A stretch of DNA of 64,000 nucleotides from Ptychodera flava (lineage: Eukaryota > Hemichordata > Enteropneusta > Ptychoderidae). The notes beneath the pieces are model-generated. The model ran no database searches and was not told the DNA's origin. It worked only from the letters and a program-made list of their open reading frames with translations. Location: positions 37,232,793 through 37,296,792 of the forward strand of contig NC_091933.1 of assembly GCF_041260155.1 (NCBI RefSeq), in the 5' to 3' direction. Of the stretch, positions 56,481-64,000 are shown one piece after another. Both the position numbers and the translations under genes were made by a program. Every line of letters starts with the position of its first letter. The stretch's first letter is position 1.

Positions 56481-57577
56481 GTAAGACTCGATTTCAAATA
56501 AATTTCGCACGCACGGTTTATCTCTCATTAATTTTGTAAACAAAGACGAGGGACGCATGTAGTTTTACGTGAGCACATACGCGCGCCTGCGCGTGTGATG
56601 TAGATGCAGTGTTTCTGCTGCCAGGCCATCGCGACGGAACATATCTGACTTCACGTACCGTCAAATTTGTGCGATACCTGCGTGCACAGGAAATAAAATA
56701 TCACTTTGGTACAACAATATCGTTCGGTGGAGTGCGAGTATTTGGCTTTAGCGTAGAACGTTGCTTGGCAATATGGTACATATATTTGAACGTCAGTCAT
56801 GCCTCGATGAATCTGATGACAGCATAGAATTCGAAGGGCTAGATCGACTTTTAATAATACACACCTAATAAATCCATAACTTTGAAGAGTCTTAGCCTAC
56901 TTGCGAAATGTATTGCCTACGATATTTCGACATACACGCGACTCCATACGCCGACCTCGATCTTCGACTGGCCTATTGTCACCCAACATATCGCTTAATC
57001 TCTGTTGTCTTTCTCTGTTTGTATCTCTGTAAAAGTTTAAACATATTGGGTGAGAAATCTTGAACTTGACATATTTACCGTCATACTCCACTAGTAAACT
57101 AAGGTAACTAGTAAATAACATAGAGTTAGGGATGGGCAATTTCACATTTGTATATTTGACTTTCAACAGAGCCAGTTTATGTTGTGATAGACCTATAAGT
57201 GTTCTCATAACGCCTATTTCAGTTTGTGCCGCGGCCGTAGTTGTCACTGGTTTATCTTGCATGCAAAGCACTTCTAATTTATTTAATTCTTGTGAAGTAT
57301 TGCCCGAGCTAGGCTACTTGCATGTCGTGCATATGATGTATACAGAGGATGTACATGAAGGGTATTTTGAGCAGTAAAGTGATGCTTAATATTATAGTAT
57401 ATGTGCATGTTCCGGTGTTAATTTAATTCGACGTTTGTCTGTCCAAGCAAAATTTTTGTTTCTCGCCGTTTTCCATACTTTAAAGCCAAAAGCGTCGAGT
57501 AAGATTGTAAATATACAAACATTGGTACCCCTCTGCGCCCATTAACGTCCGGGAGCCTGTAAGCTTTGTAGGCCTAT

Positions 57578-60500
57578 TAGTCCAGTCAATCTAAGCCAAA
57601 AAAGGGGTAAACCTAGGACTAATTGCAACAGAAATTATTTCTTCACCATGCATTTTGGAAAGGTCCTATAAATAACATACTAAAAGTATAATAAAATCTA
57701 AGGGGTGCAACAGTGCCTAATTTGCATAAATGTAAAGGGGGCTCATGGGTATAAAATTGTCGCTGATAGACGGTTTCTACATAAAATATGTGGCTAAACA
57801 TGCTTTGATCAGGTTTTTTGGCTTATTTGCCTCCTTTTTGGTCTAGGCAATGTTGTTGAAAATATTTTGTCGTCATACAAATATTCCTCATTTGCATAAA
57901 TCCAATATGGCCGCCACAACACTTCACTTTTCTTAGTTTTTCTCGAATTAATAACTATTTTTAAGCTACTACTGACAGCAATAGAATAATTTTTTTCACA
58001 TTGTATTTTAGACAAGTCCTAGAATAACATACTAAAAGCCTAGTACAATCTAGAATTGTAAACAGTGCCTAATTTGCATAGATGTAAAAAGATTATGGGT
58101 ACAAACTAAGTGCTGATAGAATGTTTCTGCTAAAAATAATTGGCTAAACATGATATGTTATGCAGGTTTTTGGCTTATTTGCCTTGTTTTTGGTTTAGGT
58201 AATGTTGATGGAAATATCTAGTCTTCATAGAAATATTTCTAATTTGCATAAATCCAATATGGCCGCCACAACCTTCACTTTTCTTTGTATTTTTTTCCGA
58301 ATTAATAACTATTTTTATGCTACTTCTGACAGCAATAGAATTATTTGTCCACTGTGTATTTCAGAGAAGCCCTACAATGACATACTAAAAGCCTCGTACA
58401 ATCTAGAAATGTAAACAATGCCTAATTTGCATATATGTAACAAGATTATGGTTACAAACTAGGTGCTGATAGAATGTTGCTACTAAAAATATTGGCTAAA
58501 CATGATAATGCGGGTTTTGGGCTTATTTGCCTTGTTTTTGGTTCAGGCAATGTTGATTAAAATATTTTGTCGTCATAGAAATATTCCTTATTTGCATAAA
58601 TCCAATATGGCACCCACAATACTTCGGTTTTCTTTGTATGTCCCTAATTAATAACTTTATAAGCTACTTCTGACTGCAATAAAATTAAATTTTCATTGTG
58701 TATTTTAGAGAGGTCCTAGAATGACATACTAAAAGTCCAATACAATCTAAGATTTATAACATTACCTTATTTGTATAGATATAAACGGATAATGGGAGCA
58801 ATACATTCACTGATAAAAGAAATATGCATATTGAATGAGAAAAATGCGACATTATGTTCAAGTAATGTATAAATTTATCTTAATTTTTGTTCAGGCAATA
58901 TTTTTGAAAACATTTTATCGCTCGAGAAATATTCCTAATTTGCCTAAATCAATTATGGCTGCCACTGCATTTCACTTAAAAATTATATTTAATCTACACA
59001 ACAAGTAGTTTTTGTTTCCACTCTGTATTGAATGTATAGAATGACAAACAAAATGACTGTTAAGAGGGGAGACAGTGCGTAATTTGAATAAATATAAAAC
59101 TTAGAAAAGGGAACAAACTCGTTGCTGTTAGTAGATTTCTTAAAAATATATTCAGCAAATTGATATTTAATTCAAGCAATTTCATTATTTAATGTACTTT
59201 TTGTGTTTCTAGGCAATGCATAAAATCATTTAAGATTCCTCATTTTACATAACTGCAATGTGCCCCTCCTGCCACTTTACTTTACCTTTTTTGACCTATA
59301 GTATAATGACTATATATAATGTTAAAAAACAACGGAGATCATTAGAACTAAATTTTAGTAGGGTCATGGAAGTTACATATCGCAAGTTTAAAGGCCTGTG
59401 TTGGCACCATATTTTCTCATCAGAAACTTTACCCACCAGATTACAATTTCAATGGACAACAAAAGGCTCTTACACCTCAATCATTCTCGTACAGATTAGA
59501 ACAAAGGCTATCCCAGGGATCGCGAAAAGTGCATTTAATGAAGTTGTGCATAAGACAGCTAATTTACCCAAATGCTTAATGGGTCATAGATGCTATACAA
59601 ACCTGGTGCTGATAATCTATTGACGAAAGTGATTTAAGAGATAAGCTGACATTGTAATGACTATGTAACATCATTTTCTTGTTTTAGTTCAGGGAATGTT
59701 TTCAAATATATCTTAGAGAGATAAAAATATTCTTATTTGCATTTGTCCAATAAGTCAACCATGTCACTTCCTTTTTCCAATTGGAACATGAATTATTTCT
59801 TCACCTTAAATACTTAAAAGGTCCAACAATGGTATATTCAAAGCCTAATACAATCTACATTGTGCAAAGGACTAATTTGAAAAGATTTTATAGGAAATGC
59901 CTACACTGTACTAAATGTAATAATTGAAACTTGAAAGGTTTTACAATATCGTAAAGAGAGATTGGAAGTTTTTACTAACATTGCTTAATATATTTTACCT
60001 AAGTTTGAGCGATTCCTCATGTGCATAAATCATATCTGATGATCATTAAAATAATTTTCTTTAATTTTTCAAATTGACGTCAACTTATTTGAATTAATTA
60101 TGTTATCAGTAAAATGAGAAGTTACATTAAGAGACACTACTTGTTTAAGTTATTTAATAATTTAAATTCTTCCTATCGAAAGATGTCCATTTTATAACTT
60201 GAATGAACATTTTGCTCAGTACAAAGAAATTGACATGATTATTTTTTTCTGTGTATTTTAACTCATTTTAATGATTATATACTAATAGGGCCTACAGAAT
60301 GAAAAGCCCCGTAAAAATAAACAATGATTGATTCGTATAGTTCATTTCAATTATCTAAAGAATTTGCATAATGTCAATAACATTGGGAACTTACTGGGAG
60401 ATTTGGATTTTCTTAATGCATACCAAAATGCTTGGCCAAATAACCAACACTTTGTACTAAGGGAGGCTGAAGAAAATTTGTGTTTCAGCTTTATTTTCTT

Positions 60501-62470
60501 TTATTTTTACCCTTACCCGTATTACTAATAAGATTAAGTGTGGATAAAATGTAATTAAAGACCAGCTTGTGTGGTCACTGGTAAATCAGATATACTTTTG
60601 ACTGTGTGCAACTTGCCTGTTCATGCCACATACAGAAATTTATGATAATAATGATAAATAAATTATAATGATCATGATGATATAGAGGTACAATTGTTAT
60701 ACTATACTGCCAATTATCATGAAATATGGATTAGGAAAGCTGTTCCTTTATCAGCTGAAAGACATTACAATAATCAAAGGACACTGCATTTCTCAAAATT
60801 TTGAAATTTCTTGAAGACAACAATTGAAAATTAATATAAAGTCATATAGTGAACTAAAGAGAGAGATTTCCTGTTAAATCTACCGTACACAGCAATAGCA
60901 TTTGAGGAAAAACTGAAAAAATCTGACTGAATCATGATAATCTAAATCACTGGTAAAAGCAAATCTAGATACTTTTCATAATGTTACATGGTCTAGCTGC
61001 TCTTTCAAATTTTCATGACCGTGAAACAAGAAAACCAAGATGTGAAGGGATTTGCATCACAGAAGCTGCCATTAACGAGTTTATCAATTAGGATATCAAA
61101 TTTTGACATCAAATTATCATAAAATTGGTTATCCTGTATTTTGAACCTTATGGAAGTCTTACCTCAAATTGGCCAGACTCTCAATTCCTTGAGTGATCGA
61201 TCTCATTGGTAAAATACAAAAGTCTAATAATCTGCAAATGGGAAGTCCATTACATAACAGCCCCATGAGTGATACTTGCACATCTAAGATCTGATATGAT
61301 AAGCAGTACAATTATATCATCCTATGCTTCACATCTTTTCATTGAGTTATCCTTCCCCATACTTATGGGTTCTACAATGAACTGCAGCAGCATGAATAAC
61401 CCCGACAGAAAGCAAAATCTAGACTTTCTGTTGTCAACGAAAGGATTCTGGCTGTAAACAAATGAACCACCTAGAGGAAGATGTAAACAGAGAGGAAGAG
61501 GAAGAAATTTTGATGTGATAATGACCATCATAATAATTGTCATCACCACTACCATCATGGTGATTCAAATGATGTTCGTATTTATACTAATGATAGTTTA
61601 ATAATGAGAAGAATGATTCACATGCACAACTGTTAAGTGTGGTAAATCATTTATTAGTAACTGAATATTTCCATTGTCATTGAAGATAATGACCAAAAGC
61701 ATAAAATATTCCTTCAAAAATATTACTGCAATCAAACATATGTAGGAGAAAATGACTTTAAATGACAATTGATGTCAAAACCTTGAGCACGTCCAATAAT
61801 TTTTTTATGAATAACCTTATCGTAGTAAAAGAAAGAAGAATATCCAAAGAAAGAATTCTGATTCCTTTTATTTAAACAGTAATTCTCTGAAACTCTTCTC
61901 TTTATTCATTGCATTTCTGAATAACCAGAAAATGTCAATGGAAGCTATTGTAGGCTTATTGTACACAGAAGACCGTTTGTGTCAATTATGCAAATTAGGC
62001 ATTATGTATTAAATATGCAAATTATGCATGCAAATTAGGTCAACCTCTTTTGTTTTAGGTAATTCTTGCAAAACCTTAACAATTTCATGTAGAAAAAAAA
62101 TTGTCTAAATATGAGCCTAAACATTCATTTTGTCTGAAATAGTGGAAAAACTGTGTATATATGCAAATTACTTAATTTGCATATTCTTTATTGTTCAAGA
62201 CATTTAGAAAATAACTTATTGAACCTTACTAAATTGTGTTGCAATGAAAAAAGTCACTTGAATTCAGTTTACATGCCCAAATGTGAGTATAGCAGTCATT
62301 TTAAAGGCGATATATAGCTAATTTGAATATATGCAAATTTAACCAATTTGCACCCCTTATATTTTTCTATACTTTTAATATGTCATTAGTGAGACCTTTC
62401 CAAAGGTCATGGTGAAGAAATAATTTCTGTTGCAATTAGTCCTAGGTTAAACCCTAAATTGACTGGACTA
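57578..62470. mobile_element. 4.9-kb inverted-repeat element containing ~353-bp tandem units
   Basis: Outer ends TAGTCCAGTCAAT (57578) and ATTGACTGGACTA (to 62470) are inverse copies. The match continues inward about 145 bases through CCTAGGACTAATTGCAACAG, AAATTATTTCTTCACCATG and GGGGTGCAA. Inside the left part, units marked by GTCCTA.AAT.ACATACTAAAAG start at 57663, 58016, 58369 and 58713 (spacing 353, 353, 344) and then decay to about 60100. Inverted CAAATTAGGCAT-type motifs occur near 62000 and 62200. No transposase is seen. It occupies the intron proposed for IMPDH. Confidence 0.82.
57635..59060. repeat. 353-bp tandem array (four clear units)
   Basis: Each unit carries in order CTAATTTGCATA.ATGTAA, GTGCTGATAGA, TGGCTAAACATG, TTTTTGGCTTATTTGCC, GGCAATGTTG, ATTTGCATAAATCCAATATGG and AATTAATAACT. 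Later diverged units can be followed to about 60000. Confidence 0.88.
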
Positions 62471-63713
62471 TATACAGAAGTTAGAACAATGTAAGCTAAC
62501 GAAGAATCTTGTGGTGATGATTAGAAATTGTCTACAGAACTGAATATCTTCTGAAATCGCCAATCGGACCTATTAGCGTACACATAGTCGAAGAACAGCC
62601 ACGACGCCCTTAGTAGAACGAATGCCCTTCGATTGAATATTTCTTTAGCCTACATCATCAATTTTAGGAATAATGTATTATAGGCCTCTGTGGAATGCAA
62701 AAGTAGAAGGTAAGATATGCAACATAAACGTTTATCGAAAAAAATATATTAGGTAGCCTAAACATTAATGTTTGCAAGGGCAAGCGAGGAAAATGTAGAG
62801 AGGGAGACAGGAAGGGCAAAAAAAGTGAACGACGTCATATTTCTGGTAGTTCTCGAAATTTAGTTAATATGCAGTTCATCGGGTGGAGATGACAGGGGGT
62901 CATAGGTCTACATCGTGTAAAAAGTTTGTACCACCATAGACACTTCTACTGTCTATGGTATCACGGACAGACACACGCACATAGCATGAATATTCAGCAG
63001 TGTTTCTGAACATATATTATGACATTTTTAAATATTTAATAGGGATGATTTGTGATGACGTCAGAGTTTCATTATTTATACAAAATTCAGAGTTTTATTC
63101 ATACAAAACAATAGCCAAAGCTATAATAAAATTTCCACGAGACTTTTGGAAATTCATCTTACAGGAATCGTAAAAATGGTACCTTGCATCGCTGTTCTGA
63201 ATGAATACAACCACAAACAGCGGTAATATAAAATATATGGCATACGTAAACATCCACCCATCCAGCCATCTATCTATCCATCCATCCATCCATCCATCCA
63301 TCCACCCATACATAATCTTACCTACATATACATATGCTCACACACTCACGCATAAATACCCGAAGTCACGGCGAGATTTTGCTTTGTCTTTTTATTTCAT
63401 ACTTTTTGCATTCCACTTATTTTGATTTTTTTTTCGATCTGATAGTGATTTTTTTTATTTTAAAGATGTGGTTAAATTATGAATAAGGAACTACAGAAAA
63501 GTATATCCCTGCCCTCAAATCGTCGTGTAGTTGCGGCATTGTGCACGACAGCACTCAAACTTCAGTTGTGTGATGTCAGTATGCAAATAATGTTTCCCGC
63601 CTCCTCGTTCGCAACACACTAATTTTAATGCCGCCATTTTAGCCTCCCATTTGAACGCCTGCCATTCATTGCATAACGTTTTGTCTCTCTCTATCCTGGC
63701 TGTGCATTTACAG
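62471..63713. other. Upstream flank of IMPDH start exon
   Basis: It contains the (CCAT)n microsatellite at 63268-63308 and, near 63629, GCCGCCATTTTAG, a YY1-like motif usual at housekeeping promoters, so a second promoter directly before the IMPDH exon is likely. The sequence ending TTTACAG at 63713 also works as a splice acceptor. Confidence 0.5.
63268..63308. repeat. (CCAT)n microsatellite
   Basis: About ten CCAT units with flanking CTAT and CCAC variants. Confidence 0.9.
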
Positions 63714-63714
63714 C

Positions 63715-63812
63715 ATGGCTGACTATCTGATCAGTGGCGGGACTGGGTACGTTCCCGAAGACGGCATGACTGGAGCGTTGCTGTTTAACTGCGGCGATGG
63801 ACTTACTTACAA
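63715..63812 (+). CDS. IMPDH: Inosine-5'-monophosphate dehydrogenase, first coding exon (partial)
   Basis: IMPDH oxidises IMP to XMP with NAD, the committed step of guanine nucleotide synthesis, as a cytosolic tetramer. The exon encodes [17 protein letters not shown] and then [11 protein letters not shown], the strongly conserved amino terminus of animal IMPDH1/2, and stops at a donor AA|GTAGGC after two bases of the Asn codon (the family continues NDFLILPG). Only 32 residues are inside the window; catalytic and CBS domains lie beyond. It mixes residues typical of mammalian IMPDH1 (GTGYVPEDG) and IMPDH2 (LFNCGDG), as expected of an invertebrate single-copy gene. The exon may start at 63714 when spliced to the upstream candidate at 56347-56480. 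Confidence 0.95.
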
Positions 63813-64000
63813 GTAGGCAATATTTTTGTTTTCTGTCTGCCGATTGACCCTGTCCCACGTGAACGGACTGACACATGGTTTTTTTCATTGTGAGCACGCG
63901 AAGGAACTTACACATTGCTGCTGACGGTCTGATCAATTCCGTCCATTTCCGGCCAATGCCAAAATCACTCCTAGTACCTGTACAATGGAGACTGTTCAGT

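Noticed and set aside
63691..63936. 81-codon minus-strand frame at the right end
   Set aside because: Antisense shadow of the IMPDH exon.

Overview
The window is animal nuclear DNA. It is AT-rich, and its genes are split into short exons with GT/AG introns of a few hundred bases to several kilobases. Four conserved animal genes can be read: a torsin, ATP23, an optineurin/NEMO-type receptor and the 5' end of IMPDH. The transposon content (CR1/L2-type LINEs, a Penelope-like element, hAT-like elements, many foldback MITEs) and the mixed optineurin/NEMO character suggest a marine invertebrate, perhaps a non-vertebrate deuterostome such as a hemichordate or lancelet. That assignment is inference; I cannot name a species.

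Layout. 1-8500 is a transposon graveyard: a broken LINE (556-4613) interrupted by about 2.5 kb of other repeats, a 21-bp minisatellite (6358-6718) and a second LINE remnant on the minus strand (7578-8140). 8511-16642 holds four plus-strand torsin exons with a frameshift in the last one and a 4-kb Penelope-like element with long inverted arms in one intron. 19028-32261 holds the complete plus-strand ATP23 gene (6 exons, 260 aa). Its 8.4-kb first intron is packed with nested inverted-repeat elements, several with target duplications that can be read. 38298-47177 holds a complete minus-strand optineurin/NEMO-like gene (10 coding exons, 822 aa), convergent with ATP23, with a probable 5' UTR exon and a GTCACGTGAC site near 48.1 kb. 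48.2-55.9 kb has no recognisable gene but holds a TTAA-flanked foldback. At 56347-56480 is a first-exon candidate that joins in frame to the IMPDH start exon at 63714. Between them lies a 4.9-kb inverted-repeat element containing ~353-bp tandem units. The window ends inside the first IMPDH intron.

The genes are not an operon and no shared pathway is evident: torsin is an ER/nuclear-envelope AAA+ protein, ATP23 a mitochondrial intermembrane-space metalloprotease, optineurin/NEMO a ubiquitin-binding scaffold for autophagy or NF-kB signalling, and IMPDH the committed enzyme of guanine nucleotide synthesis. The most interesting items are the possible N-terminally extended IMPDH, the long optineurin/NEMO hybrid-like protein with an N-terminal LIR-like motif and a CLEAR-type promoter site, the frameshifted torsin, and the nested foldback elements. 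Exon models and repeat arms were read by eye; no search or alignment was run.
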